Source: an uncultured Collinsella sp. (GTDB lineage Bacteria; Actinomycetota; Coriobacteriia; Coriobacteriales; Coriobacteriaceae). Taken from it: a stretch of DNA of 64,000 bases. Location: positions 124,001-188,000 of the forward strand of contig UQTU01000001.1 of assembly GCA_900544135.1 (NCBI GenBank), given 5' to 3'. The notes beneath the pieces were generated by a model, which saw only the letters and a program-made list of their open reading frames with translations, did no database searches and was not told the origin of the DNA. Shown piece by piece: positions 51,951 to 60,091 of the stretch (positions within the stretch are counted from its first letter, which is position 1; each line of letters starts with the position of its first letter). Both the position numbers and the translations under genes were made by a program.

Positions 51951-52475
51951 TTAGTTCTCCTTACCGACGAACATCTCGGAGACCGTCAGGCCACGGCGAG
52001 CCGCGACGTCCTCAGGGCTGGAGAGCTCCTTGAGGCCCTCGACGGCAGCCTTGATGATGTTGAGGCCGTTGTCGGTACCGAGGGACTTGGACAGGACGTT
52101 CTTGATGCCAGCAAGCTCAAAGAGGGGACGCACAGCGCCGCCGGCGATAACGCCGGTACCCTCGACAGCGGGCTTGATGATGATGCGGCCGGCACCAAAG
52201 TGGCCGAGAACCTCGTGCGGGATGGTGCCCTGCTCGGTCACCGGCACGTGGAACATGTTCTTCTTGGCATCGAGAGATGCCTTGGAGATGGCCATGGGCA
52301 CCTCAGCGGACTTGCCCATGCCAACGCCGACGTTGCCCTTGCCGTCGCCAACGACGACGAGAGCGACGAGGCTCATGCGACGACCACCCTTGACGGTCTT
52401 CGACACGCGGTTGATGTAAACGACGCGCTCCTCGAACTCGGAGGCCTCGCGCTGCTGCTTCTGATTACGAGCCAT
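51951..52475 (-). CDS. rpsE: Ribosomal protein S5
   Basis: A 174-residue protein involved in decoding accuracy. EFEERVVYINRVSKTVKGGR and MSLVALVVVGDGKGNVGVGM form the N-terminal domain, and VIAGGAVRPLFELAGIKNVL the C-terminal one. It follows rplR by 14 bp. Confidence 0.98.
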   Translation of the reverse strand: MARNQKQQREASEFEERVVYINRVSKTVKGGRRMSLVALVVVGDGKGNVGVGMGKSAEVPMAISKASLDAKKNMFHVPVTEQGTIPHEVLGHFGAGRIIIKPAVEGTGVIAGGAVRPLFELAGIKNVLSKSLGTDNGLNIIKAAVEGLKELSSPEDVAARRGLTVSEMFVGKEN

Positions 52476-52489
52476 GTGCTACATACCTC

Positions 52490-52858
52490 CTAGAACTCGA
52501 GACCGGCGGCACGAGCACCGTCGGCGAGGGCCTTGACGCGGCCATGGTAGATACGGCCACCGCGATCGAAGGCGACCTTGGTGATGCCGGCCTCGATGGC
52601 GCGCTTGCCAACGAGCTGACCGACCTTCTCCGCAGCCTCCTTGTTCGAGGTGTGGGTGCCCTTGAACTCAGCCTCGAGGGTCGAGGCAGAGACGAGCGTC
52701 AGGCTGGAGCCCTTGCTGTCGTCGATGATCTGGGCATAGATGTTGGCGTTAGTACGGGTCACGCGAAGACGCGGACGCTCGGAGGTACCCGAGACCTTGC
52801 CGCGAACACGACGCTGACGACGCTTGAGGCCTTCCAGCTTCGCCTTATGCTTGTTCAT
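52490..52858 (-). CDS. rplR: Ribosomal protein L18
   Basis: A 122-residue 5S rRNA-binding protein: RQRRVRGKVSGTSERPRLRV, NANIYAQIIDDSKGSSLTLV and AFDRGGRIYHGRVKALADGA. It lies between rplF and rpsE. Confidence 0.98.
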   Translation of the reverse strand: MNKHKAKLEGLKRRQRRVRGKVSGTSERPRLRVTRTNANIYAQIIDDSKGSSLTLVSASTLEAEFKGTHTSNKEAAEKVGQLVGKRAIEAGITKVAFDRGGRIYHGRVKALADGARAAGLEF

Positions 52859-52933
52859 ACGTAAACTCCTAAAAAGGTTGATCTTGCCAGCACCTGACGG
52901 GGTGCTGGTCTTATGCGAGTGAGTCGGTTACGA

Positions 52934-53470
52934 CTACTTGGCGGCCTTACCCAGCTTGCGGCGGATGTGCTCGCCAACGTAGTGGATACCCTTGCCCTTG
53001 TAAGGCTCGGGAGGACGATGGCCGCGGATCTCAGCGGCGATCTGACCGACCTGCTGCTTGTTAATACCCTTGACGTTCACGTGGGTGTTGTCGGGAACCT
53101 CGAAGGTGATGCCCTCGGGAGCCTCGACGATCACGGGGTGCGAGAAGCCCAGGGAGAACTCGAGGTTCTTGCCCTTCTGCTGCACGCGGTAACCGACGCC
53201 GGCGAGCTCGAGCTTCTTCTCGAAGCCCTCGGAAACGCCAACAACCATGTTGTGGATGAGGGCGCGGGTGAGGCCGTGGCGGGCACGGGTCTCACGCTCG
53301 TCGTCGGGACGGGAAACGGTGAGGACGTTGTCCTCGACGTTGATAGCGAGCTTCTCAAAGACATCGAGCTCGAGCTGGCCCTTGGGGCCCTTGACGACAA
53401 CGTTGTTGCCGTTGACTGCCACTTCGACTCCGGCGGGAATCTGGACAGGCTTATTACCGATACGAGACAC
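52934..53470 (-). CDS. rplF: Ribosomal protein L6
   Basis: A 178-residue protein: MSRIGNKPVQIPAGVEVAVN, DERETRARHGLTRALIHNMV and the C-terminal signature PEPYKGKGIHYVGEHIRRK. It follows rpsH by 33 bp and precedes rplR by 75 bp. Confidence 0.98.
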   Translation of the reverse strand: MSRIGNKPVQIPAGVEVAVNGNNVVVKGPKGQLELDVFEKLAINVEDNVLTVSRPDDERETRARHGLTRALIHNMVVGVSEGFEKKLELAGVGYRVQQKGKNLEFSLGFSHPVIVEAPEGITFEVPDNTHVNVKGINKQQVGQIAAEIRGHRPPEPYKGKGIHYVGEHIRRKLGKAAK

Positions 53471-53503
53471 GGTGATCTCCTTTCCTTCTACCTACCGAGC
53501 GAA

Positions 53504-53902
53504 TTACCAGACGTAAGCGATGATCTCGCCGCCGACGTTGTGCTTGCGAGCATCGCGGTCGGTCATGACGCCATGGCTGGTGGAAATAATGGCGGTACCA
53601 AGGCCACCGCGGACGCGGGGCATGTCGGCAACGCCGGTGTACTTACGCAGGCCCGGCTTGGAAATGCGGCGGATGCCGTTGATGACCTTAGCCTTCTTGG
53701 GACCATACTTAAGCGTGATGTGCAGAGTCTTCTGGGGAACGGTGTCCTCGACATCGTAGCCCTCGATGTAGCCCTCCTCGTGCAGAACACGAGCGATCTC
53801 GACGAGCTTCTTGCTGCTCGGCATGGAGACCGTGGCCTTGTTCACAGAGTTAGCGTTACGGATGCGCGTAAGCATATCTGCGATCGGGTCTGTAAGGTTC
53901 AT
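53504..53902 (-). CDS. rpsH: Ribosomal protein S8
   Basis: A 132-residue 16S rRNA-binding protein: MNLTDPIADMLTRIRNANSV, VRGGLGTAIISTSHGVMTDR and ARKHNVGGEIIAYVW. S8 is the usual feedback regulator of the spc operon in model bacteria. About 119 bp separate it from rpsN. Confidence 0.98.
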   Translation of the reverse strand: MNLTDPIADMLTRIRNANSVNKATVSMPSSKKLVEIARVLHEEGYIEGYDVEDTVPQKTLHITLKYGPKKAKVINGIRRISKPGLRKYTGVADMPRVRGGLGTAIISTSHGVMTDRDARKHNVGGEIIAYVW

Positions 53903-54021
53903 ACAGATTCTCCTTCGTTCTTGATGAACACGTGCTCTTGGTTCTTCGCCGCCCTTAACGGCAAAGCCTTTTTAGCGCGTTTTCCCTGTTCCAAACTGAT
54001 GCTTGAAACGCTGGTAGTGAC

Positions 54022-54207
54022 TTACCAGCTGGCCTTCTTAACGCCGGGAAGCTCGCCCTTGAGTGCAAGCTCGCGGAAGCAGACACGGCACAGGCCGAAC
54101 TTGCGGTACACAGAGTGCGGACGGCCGCAGCGCTGGCAGCGCGTGTACTCACGAGTAGAGAACTTCTGCTTGCGATTGCACTTGACGATCATCGATGTCT
54201 TAGCCAC
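54022..54207 (-). CDS. rpsN: Ribosomal protein S14, zinc type
   Basis: A 61-residue S14 of the short zinc-binding form: MAKTSMIVKCNRKQKFSTRE, YTRCQRCGRPHSVYRKFGLC and RVCFRELALKGELPGVKKAS. The two CxxC pairs bind Zn. It lies between rplE and rpsH in the standard spc order. Confidence 0.98.
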   Translation of the reverse strand: MAKTSMIVKCNRKQKFSTREYTRCQRCGRPHSVYRKFGLCRVCFRELALKGELPGVKKASW

Positions 54208-54286
54208 TTATATCCTCCTCACATAGAGTATTGTTCGCCCCAAGCGCCGCCCCCTTCTGGGAACGGCGCTCATAGGGCAGGTGAAC

Positions 54287-54844
54287 CTATTTCTTGAACG
54301 GGAAACCGAAGGCGTCCAGAAGGGCCTTGGCCTCCTCATCGGTGTTGGCGGTGGTCACGAAAGTGATGTCCATACCACGCTGGTGATCGACGGAGTCGAA
54401 GTCGATCTCGGGGAAGATGAGCTGCTCGGTGACGCCCATGGAGAAGTTACCACGGCCGTCGAAGCTCTTGGCGGAGATGCCGCGGAAGTCGCGGATACGG
54501 GGGATCGCGACGGAGGTCAGACGATCGAAGAACTCCCACATACGGTCGCCACGCAGGGTAACCTTGCAGCCGATCGGCATACCAGCGCGCAGGCGGAAGG
54601 TAGCGATGGACTTGCGGGCACGGGTGATCATCGGCTGCTGACCGGTGATGGCGCGCAGGTCGCGCACGGCACCGTCGATGGCCTTGGAATCGGTAGCGGC
54701 CTCGCCGACACCCATGTTCACGACAATCTTCTCAAACTTGGGGATCATCATGACGTTCTCGTACTGAAACTTGTCCTGAAGCTGCTGCTTGACCTCGTTG
54801 TTGTACTTGGTCTTCAGACGTGGCACATACTTCTCTTCTGCCAT
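54287..54844 (-). CDS. rplE: Ribosomal protein L5
   Basis: A 185-residue 5S rRNA-binding protein: VMMIPKFEKIVVNMGVGEAA, AITGQQPMITRARKSIATFR and FPEIDFDSVDHQRGMDITFV. It is the first ribosomal gene of this block. In most bacteria rplN and rplX precede it, but here the next gene upstream is xdhC, 311 bp away. It must therefore have its own promoter in that gap; a -10-like TATAGT occurs on the minus strand near 54982. Confidence 0.98.
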   Translation of the reverse strand: MAEEKYVPRLKTKYNNEVKQQLQDKFQYENVMMIPKFEKIVVNMGVGEAATDSKAIDGAVRDLRAITGQQPMITRARKSIATFRLRAGMPIGCKVTLRGDRMWEFFDRLTSVAIPRIRDFRGISAKSFDGRGNFSMGVTEQLIFPEIDFDSVDHQRGMDITFVTTANTDEEAKALLDAFGFPFKK

Positions 54845-55155
54845 TGTTCACTCCTTCTTGGGGTTTTAAGCACGGGGCGTGGCCACGGTGGGTTGTCCTC
54901 GTGCCTCCTGACTGCATCCGCGCCGCTCATGGCATTTTGCGGTTTGGACTCGACGCAGCAGGAGCCGACAAAACAATCGGTACTATACGCGCATTGGGTG
55001 TGTATTTCCAGAAAAACCTCGTCTGCCTGCACAACTCCACAACTCCCCCGCACAAATGGGTCCCAAAAAGCAGTTGCGGTGAAATAGGGACTGTTGGGCG
55101 GCCTAACAGGCTTAAACAATCCGCATTTCACCGCAACTTATTGGTGGGGATGCGA
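54845..55155. other. Intergenic region at the head of the ribosomal block
   Basis: These 311 bp hold no gene; rplX and rplN are absent. The right part carries repeat family B copy 2 (55072-55138) just after the xdhC stop, and the left part should hold the rplE promoter and leader (about 140 nt). Confidence 0.6.
55072..55138. repeat. Palindrome family B, copy 2
   Basis: AGTTGCGGTGAAAT (55072-55085) pairs perfectly with ATTTCACCGCAACT (55125-55138), with further imperfect pairing inside. On the minus strand it begins 17 nt after the xdhC stop and is followed by GCTTTTTGGG, so this copy may end the xdhC transcript. Confidence 0.9.
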
Positions 55156-56199
55156 TTAGCGCTTGCGGGGGACGAGTTTGGTGCGGCGCAGGTGGATCAT
55201 CTCGGCGGCGATGGAGATGGCAATCTCCTCGGGATCCTCGGCCTGAATGGCAACGCCGATCGGCAGGTGCAGCTCGTCGATCTGGCCCTGCGTAAAGCCC
55301 TCCTGCTCCAAACGGGCGCGCACAAAGGCCGTCTTGCGGCGCGAGCCCAAGCAGCCCAGATAGGCGGGTTTAGCGCGCATGGCCTGAATCACCACGTCGA
55401 TATCGGACTTGTGGCCTGCTGTGGCCACGACCACCAAGTCGCGCGGGCCGATGGGGCACTGCTTGCTCAGGTTCTTGTAATCGACCAGGCGACGATCGTA
55501 GACACCGGGCACCCATTCGGGCGTCAGCGTGCCGGGGCGGTCATCGCACGCCACAACGGCAAAGCCCGCCGCCGTGAGTACGCGCGCCGTCGCAGCGCCC
55601 ACGTGTCCGCAGCCAAAGATGTAGGTCAGGCCCTCGGGGCAGAGCGTCTCGATGTGCGCCGGGGGAAACTCGGAGGCGGCGTTGGTGTAGGTAACCTTAC
55701 TCCCCTCCTCCACCAGCGAAAGCCCAGGGCAGCCCGCAATGGTGCGGCGCGATTCCTCGCCATGGTACTCGGCCACATCGCCCTCGAGCGCGCTCGCGAT
55801 AAACGGCTCAAAGTCGATGACGAAGTCGCCGATGCGGCGATACGCCAGTACATCGGCAATTTCCTGGAACAACGGTGCCTGAGTCGCGTCCAGATGCAGG
55901 TAGCACAGGCAGATGGCCCCGCCGCAGATCATGCCGGTATCGGAGTTCTCGCCGCCCATGGTGTAGCGGACCAGACGCGACTGTCCCGCGCTCAGGATCT
56001 CGCGCGCCTCATCCAGCGCAAAGAGCTCAATCTTGCCGCCGCCGATAGTGCCCGCCTGGCTGCCATCGGCAAAGACGGCCATCCAGGCGCCCACGCCGCG
56101 CGGCGACGACCCCGCTGTGCCGGCCACTACCACCAGTTCGCACGTCTCGCCAGCACGCAAGGCGGGAAGCGCCGCATTCACAACATCGAGCTTTTCCAT
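55156..56199 (-). CDS. XdhC/CoxI-family molybdenum hydroxylase maturation protein
   Basis: A 347-residue maturation factor for molybdenum hydroxylases. The N-terminal XdhC domain has CELVVVAGTAGSSPRGVGAW and GTIGGGKIELFALDEAREIL, then GMICGGAICLCYLHLD. The C-terminal Rossmann part has LTYIFGCGHVGAATARVLTA and AYLGCLGSRRKTAFVRARL. Family members bind the molybdenum cofactor and help insert or sulfurate it. It follows yqeB by 9 bp, so the two form an operon. With yqeC, mocA and ygeWXY nearby it belongs to the selenium-dependent hydroxylase set. Confidence 0.93.
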   Translation of the reverse strand: MEKLDVVNAALPALRAGETCELVVVAGTAGSSPRGVGAWMAVFADGSQAGTIGGGKIELFALDEAREILSAGQSRLVRYTMGGENSDTGMICGGAICLCYLHLDATQAPLFQEIADVLAYRRIGDFVIDFEPFIASALEGDVAEYHGEESRRTIAGCPGLSLVEEGSKVTYTNAASEFPPAHIETLCPEGLTYIFGCGHVGAATARVLTAAGFAVVACDDRPGTLTPEWVPGVYDRRLVDYKNLSKQCPIGPRDLVVVATAGHKSDIDVVIQAMRAKPAYLGCLGSRRKTAFVRARLEQEGFTQGQIDELHLPIGVAIQAEDPEEIAISIAAEMIHLRRTKLVPRKR

Positions 56200-56208
56200 T
56201 ACCGCCTT

Positions 56209-57003
56209 CTATCCTCTAAAGACATCGGTGAGCATAGCGAGTGCCTCGAGCACGCCGCCGCCGACCGACGTCGCCTTGTCCGAAATGTAGTTGATATAGC
56301 TGGCATCGCCGCGCGGATCGACATCGGCGCATTTAAAGCCCTCAGTCACCTGCACGCCGTTCGCCAAAAGCCCGCGCAAACAGCCATCGATCTGCGTGCA
56401 CATGGGCGTATCGCCCGCATAGCCAATCACGTCTCCGGCGCTCACGATGTCGCCGATTGCGCGGTCGGACCGAAACACGCCGGCGGCGGGACTGTGGATA
56501 ACGCGCTCCTTGCCATAGCCGCCGATCAAGCCCGGCACACCCGTGTTGGGCTGGGGCGAACCTTGGGTAATGACACGTCCGAGAAAATGCCCGCGCATGG
56601 TCTCGACCACGGCGTCGCAGTCAACCGGCGCGGTAAAGCCCGGCCCCACGGCGATGACGGCAGGCGCCATGTCGCGCGTGGTGCCCAGGTTGCGCTTGGC
56701 CAAAATCGCATCGACCACAGCCGCGGGTTTAAGCTCATCGAGCATCTTGGCCTGGGGGTCCACCACAACGGCGACGTCTCCAGCCTCGGTAATCGCAAGC
56801 ACCTCAGCCGGCGTCTGTGCCAAGCGAGCGCGAATGCCTTCGACCTCGACCTCACCCAGGCGAATGGCCTCGCAAAAACTGATTGTGCGGCGGATGCACG
56901 TGGGAACCGCGATATCGGCCATAACGACCGACACGCCGGCGCGCACCAAGCGAGCGGCGACGCCCGTGGCGATATCGCCAGCGCCGCGAACATAAACGAG
57001 CAT
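56209..57003 (-). CDS. yqeB: YqeB: selenium-dependent molybdenum hydroxylase accessory protein
   Basis: A 264-residue protein that matches the EF2563/YqeB family found with selenium-dependent molybdenum hydroxylases. It starts with a Rossmann-like VYVRGAGDIATGVAARLVRA, followed by CEAIRLGEVEVEGIRARLAQ, VIAVGPGFTAPVDCDAVVET, GHFLGRVITQGSPQPNTGVP and SPAAGVFRSDRAIGDIVSAG. Its biochemical step in making the selenium-containing cofactor is not settled. It is divergent from yqeC across 102 bp that contain a hairpin. Confidence 0.9.
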   Translation of the reverse strand: MLVYVRGAGDIATGVAARLVRAGVSVVMADIAVPTCIRRTISFCEAIRLGEVEVEGIRARLAQTPAEVLAITEAGDVAVVVDPQAKMLDELKPAAVVDAILAKRNLGTTRDMAPAVIAVGPGFTAPVDCDAVVETMRGHFLGRVITQGSPQPNTGVPGLIGGYGKERVIHSPAAGVFRSDRAIGDIVSAGDVIGYAGDTPMCTQIDGCLRGLLANGVQVTEGFKCADVDPRGDASYINYISDKATSVGGGVLEALAMLTDVFRG

Positions 57004-57033
57004 TCCCGGGACACCTCCCTGTGCTACGGTTTG

Positions 57034-57067
57034 ATCAGAGCAAAAGCGGTTCGACCGCTACTCTGAT
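57034..57067. promoter_or_regulatory. Dyad in the divergent yqeB/yqeC promoter region
   Basis: ATCAGAG-caaa-AGCGGT-tcg-ACCGCT-a-CTCTGAT forms a nearly continuous palindrome between the two divergent genes. An AT-rich stretch with TATTAT (57086-57091) follows toward yqeC. It may be an operator controlling both genes. Confidence 0.45.
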
Positions 57068-57105
57068 GATTATTTATTATCACAGTATTATACGGCGGTG
57101 AACAG

Positions 57106-57840
57106 ATGGAAACGACGAGCGGAAACCTTGCCTCCGCGCTCAAGATCGAGCCGGGCATTACCGCAATTATCGGCAGTGGCGGCAAGTCGACGCTGCTGAA
57201 GACGCTGGGTCTCGAGCTCATGCGCACTGGCGGCCGCGTGCTCCTCTGTACCACCACGCACATGTTTCCCGTCGCCGGCGTTCCGTGGGACGGGTCGAAC
57301 CGTCGCCTGGATGCCGCGCCTTGGAAGCCGGGTGCCGCGCATACCCCCGGCTGCACCTGCAAGGTATGCGCTGGCATGAGCCGCGGAAGCATCTGCCAGG
57401 CGGGTGTTTTGGACCAGGAGACAGGCAAGCTCTCCGCCCCCGCTGAGCCGATCGACCAGCTGGCGCAGCGCTTTGACTATGTGTTGGCCGAGGCAGATGG
57501 CAGCAAGCGACTCCCGCTCAAGGCGCATGCCGCCTGGGAGCCGGTAATTCCCGCCGCCACGGCAAACGTTGTCTGGGTCGTCGGCGCCTCGGGGCTGGGC
57601 AAGCCCGTCGCCGAGGTTGTCCACCGCCCCGAGCTCTTCTGCGAGCGCTGCGGCTGCGAGCCCACCGACGCTGCCACCCCAGAGCGCGTCGCCCAGGTGC
57701 TCAATGCCGAGATGCAGGCGCTGGGACTCAGCACCGCACGCGTCATGCTCAACCAAACCGACACGCTCAGCGACCCCACGATGGCCGACCGCTTCGAGGC
57801 CGCCCTCGGCCGCCCCATCGTCGCCAGCAGCCTCAAGTAG
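57106..57840 (+). CDS. yqeC: YqeC: selenium cofactor biosynthesis protein
   Basis: A 244-residue protein of the YqeC family. It begins with a P-loop-like stretch ITAIIGSGGKSTLLKTLGLE, then VLLCTTTHMFPV, a Cys-rich insert CTCKVCAGMSRGSICQAGVL, then YVLAEADGSKRLPLKAHAAW EP-type sequence and VVGASGLGKPVAEVVHRPEL. It co-occurs with yqeB in genomes that have selenium-dependent molybdenum hydroxylases. Its exact reaction is unknown. It is the only plus-strand gene of the cluster and converges on hydA, with repeat family B copy 3 between them. Confidence 0.92.
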   Translation: METTSGNLASALKIEPGITAIIGSGGKSTLLKTLGLELMRTGGRVLLCTTTHMFPVAGVPWDGSNRRLDAAPWKPGAAHTPGCTCKVCAGMSRGSICQAGVLDQETGKLSAPAEPIDQLAQRFDYVLAEADGSKRLPLKAHAAWEPVIPAATANVVWVVGASGLGKPVAEVVHRPELFCERCGCEPTDAATPERVAQVLNAEMQALGLSTARVMLNQTDTLSDPTMADRFEAALGRPIVASSLK

Positions 57841-57850
57841 CCGGCCCCAT

Positions 57851-57929
57851 CTCCTCAGTTGCGGTGAAATACGGACTGTTTGGCCGCCCGACGGCCGCAA
57901 ACAGTCCGTATTTCACCGCAACTGAGGAG
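57851..57929. repeat. Palindrome family B, copy 3 (best preserved)
   Basis: Two 32-nt arms (57851-57882 and 57898-57929, beginning CTCCTCAGTTGCGGTGAAAT) are perfectly complementary around a 15-nt centre that itself contains GGCCG/CGGCC. It starts 10 nt after the yqeC stop and ends 20 nt before the hydA stop on the other strand. Confidence 0.95.
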
Positions 57930-57949
57930 GGGACACGGCATCTTTGCTG

Positions 57950-59317
57950 CTAGCGGGGCACGTAGCGGCCGGGCTGGGCTCCGGTGGGCTCGCCATCGCG
58001 TGCCGCCAGCACGCCGTTCACAAACACGGCCTTGGCGCGGCCATGTGCCTCAAAACCCTCGAGCGGCGTGTAGTCCACAGCCTGATGCTGCGTCGCCGCG
58101 CTAATGGTCCAGCGCGCCTTGGGATCCCACACGCACACGTCGGCATCGGCGCCCTCGGCAAGACAGCCCTTACGCGGATACATGCCAAAGATGCGCGCCG
58201 GGTTCTCGCTCATCAAGCGGCACAGATCCTCGGGACCCAGCTGTCCCTCAAAGCTCGTAGCGATCGCGACAGGACGATGCTCCACGCCGGGTCCGCCGTT
58301 GGGAATCGCGCGGAAATCGTCGCGTCCGCGGTCCTTTTGCCCGTGCAGGTTAAAGCTGCAATGATCGGTCGCAATAGTATCGATCTCGCCGGCCACAAGC
58401 GCCTCGCGCAGCGCGGCACGGTCACCGGCATGGCGCAGCGGCGGGCTCATCACGTACTTGGCGCCCGCAAAGCCGTCCTCGCCCTGCTCCAGATAGCAAG
58501 TATCGTCGAGCATCAGATACTGAGGGCAGGTCTCGACATAGATATTCTTCTGCCCGCGCGCCTTGGCGGCACGGATGGCCTCAAGACCCAGCTTGGTCGA
58601 AAGGTGCACCACATTGACTGGAGCGTCCCCGGCTAAGTGCGCCAGATACAGCAGACGACTCACGGCCTCGGCCTCGCACACGTCCGGACGGCTGAGCGCA
58701 TGCCCCTCGGGCCCATGAATCCCCTGCTCGTACACGCGCTTCTGCAGTTCATTCACCAGCGTACCGTTCTCGCAATGCACGCAGAGCATGCCGCCCACGC
58801 GCTTGAGTTCCTCCAGCACCTCGAGCGTCTCGGCGTCGTCCAGGCGCAGGTGGTCATAGGCAAAGTAGGTCTTAAACGACGACACGCCCGCCTCGCGCAT
58901 GGCCGAAAGATCGGCGCGGTTGCGTTCATTCCACTCGGCGAGTGCCATATGAAACGCGTAGTTGGCCGTGCAGGTTCCGTCGGCGCGGCGATGCCACTCG
59001 GCCAAGGCATCGGGCATGGTCACGCCGCGATCGGCCGTCGCGTAGTCCACGATGGTCGTCGTACCGCCGCAGGCAGCCGCACGCGTACCGGTCTCAAAGC
59101 TATCGGCCGTCCAATCCATGCCAGTCCAGCACTGCATGTGCGTGTGGCCGTCGATAAAGCCGGGGAACACCCAACAGTCGGTGGCGTCCTGGACGGTATC
59201 GCCCTCGCCCGGCTCGATTGCCGCGGCAATCCGCACAATCTTATCGCCCTCCATGGCAAGATCGGCGCGGCGAAGCCCCTGGGGCGTCACGAGCGCGCCG
59301 TTTTTGATGATGATCAT
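57950..59317 (-). CDS. hydA: Dihydropyrimidinase/hydantoinase family amidohydrolase
   Basis: A 455-residue cyclic-amide hydrolase (HydA/HyuA type). The two-metal site is visible: VFPGFIDGHTHMQCW (His-x-His), SSFKTYFAYDHLRL (carboxylated Lys), LCVHCENGTL (His), VVHLSTKLGLEA (His) and TIATDHCSFNLHGQ (Asp). It opens ring amides such as dihydropyrimidines or hydantoin-like purine fragments. The E. coli homologue sits next to ygeY, as here. Substrate in this pathway is inferred. mocA lies 9 bp upstream, so the two share a transcript. The cofactor-gene neighbours favour a role in purine-ring degradation. Confidence 0.93.
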   Translation of the reverse strand: MIIIKNGALVTPQGLRRADLAMEGDKIVRIAAAIEPGEGDTVQDATDCWVFPGFIDGHTHMQCWTGMDWTADSFETGTRAAACGGTTTIVDYATADRGVTMPDALAEWHRRADGTCTANYAFHMALAEWNERNRADLSAMREAGVSSFKTYFAYDHLRLDDAETLEVLEELKRVGGMLCVHCENGTLVNELQKRVYEQGIHGPEGHALSRPDVCEAEAVSRLLYLAHLAGDAPVNVVHLSTKLGLEAIRAAKARGQKNIYVETCPQYLMLDDTCYLEQGEDGFAGAKYVMSPPLRHAGDRAALREALVAGEIDTIATDHCSFNLHGQKDRGRDDFRAIPNGGPGVEHRPVAIATSFEGQLGPEDLCRLMSENPARIFGMYPRKGCLAEGADADVCVWDPKARWTISAATQHQAVDYTPLEGFEAHGRAKAVFVNGVLAARDGEPTGAQPGRYVPR

Positions 59318-59326
59318 AATTGCTCC

Positions 59327-59941
59327 TTATTGATTGATGCAGTTGGCCACGCGATCAAAATACGAGCAGGCGGCGATATGCTCCGTTATGCGTCGCTGTC
59401 CCTTGACGGTATCGACGTCCCACAGCTCGTAGGCACGCGCCTCGACCAGCACCACGTCGGTACGGTCCTTGAGGATCGAACCGCCGCCGTCCTTACCCTC
59501 AAGACACATAAGTGCATCGAACAGTTCCGCCGGAAAGAGCACCGGGCTCGAAGGCTCACCGTTGCACGCAAGACGCACCGGATGCTTGCGGCCACGCTCG
59601 TCAAATGCACGAACCATAGCCTCAAAAGAATCCGAACTCACGAGCGGCTGGTCGCCCGGCAAAAAGAGGCAACCTTTCCAGTTGCGTTCGACTCCCCACG
59701 AAAGGCCCGCACGGACGCTTTCGCTGCGCAGCTCGCCATCGTGCAGCACGCACGGGCAATGCTTGTCATCACAAATCTGAGCGACCTCGGGCCAACGCGT
59801 CGAAACCACAACGTCAAAGCCCCGGGGAACCGAATCAATGGTCCGGGCAATCAGCGGCTCGCCATAGATATCAGCGAGCATCTTGTTAGAGCCAAATCGC
59901 TTGCCCTCGCCCGAAGCCATAATGACGCAACCAAGTTTCAT
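59327..59941 (-). CDS. MocA/YgfJ-like molybdenum cofactor cytidylyltransferase
   Basis: A 204-residue nucleotidyltransferase of the MobA/MocA fold. The N-terminal loop MKLGCVIMASGEGKRFGSNK ML-type sequence binds the nucleotide; FLPGDQPLVSSDSFEAMV has the metal-binding Asp; CNGEPSSPVLFPAELFDALM and LEGKDGGGSILKD follow. It is expected to add CMP to molybdopterin for xanthine dehydrogenase-type enzymes. The Met at 59941 is chosen because GGGAGG lies 8 nt upstream; the frame is open earlier but without a ribosome site. Confidence 0.9.
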   Translation of the reverse strand: MKLGCVIMASGEGKRFGSNKMLADIYGEPLIARTIDSVPRGFDVVVSTRWPEVAQICDDKHCPCVLHDGELRSESVRAGLSWGVERNWKGCLFLPGDQPLVSSDSFEAMVRAFDERGRKHPVRLACNGEPSSPVLFPAELFDALMCLEGKDGGGSILKDRTDVVLVEARAYELWDVDTVKGQRRITEHIAACSYFDRVANCINQ

Positions 59942-60029
59942 GGCGATACCTCCCCTGAAACCATCGTACCCATAACTCGCGTCGCGGGGCATCTACATCG
60001 AAAGCGCTTATCCCGCACGCCCACGATGC

Positions 60030-60068
60030 AAAAAGGGGCACCCCGCCGGTTGGCAGAGCGCCCCCTTT
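60030..60068 (-). terminator. Rho-independent terminator after ygeW
   Basis: On the minus strand AAAGGGGGC pairs with GCCCCTTTTT across about 20 nt, ending in a T-run, 24 bp after the ygeW stop. It separates the ygeXYW unit from mocA-hydA. Confidence 0.8.
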
Positions 60069-60091
60069 ACATGGCTTACCTCAGCCCGGCT

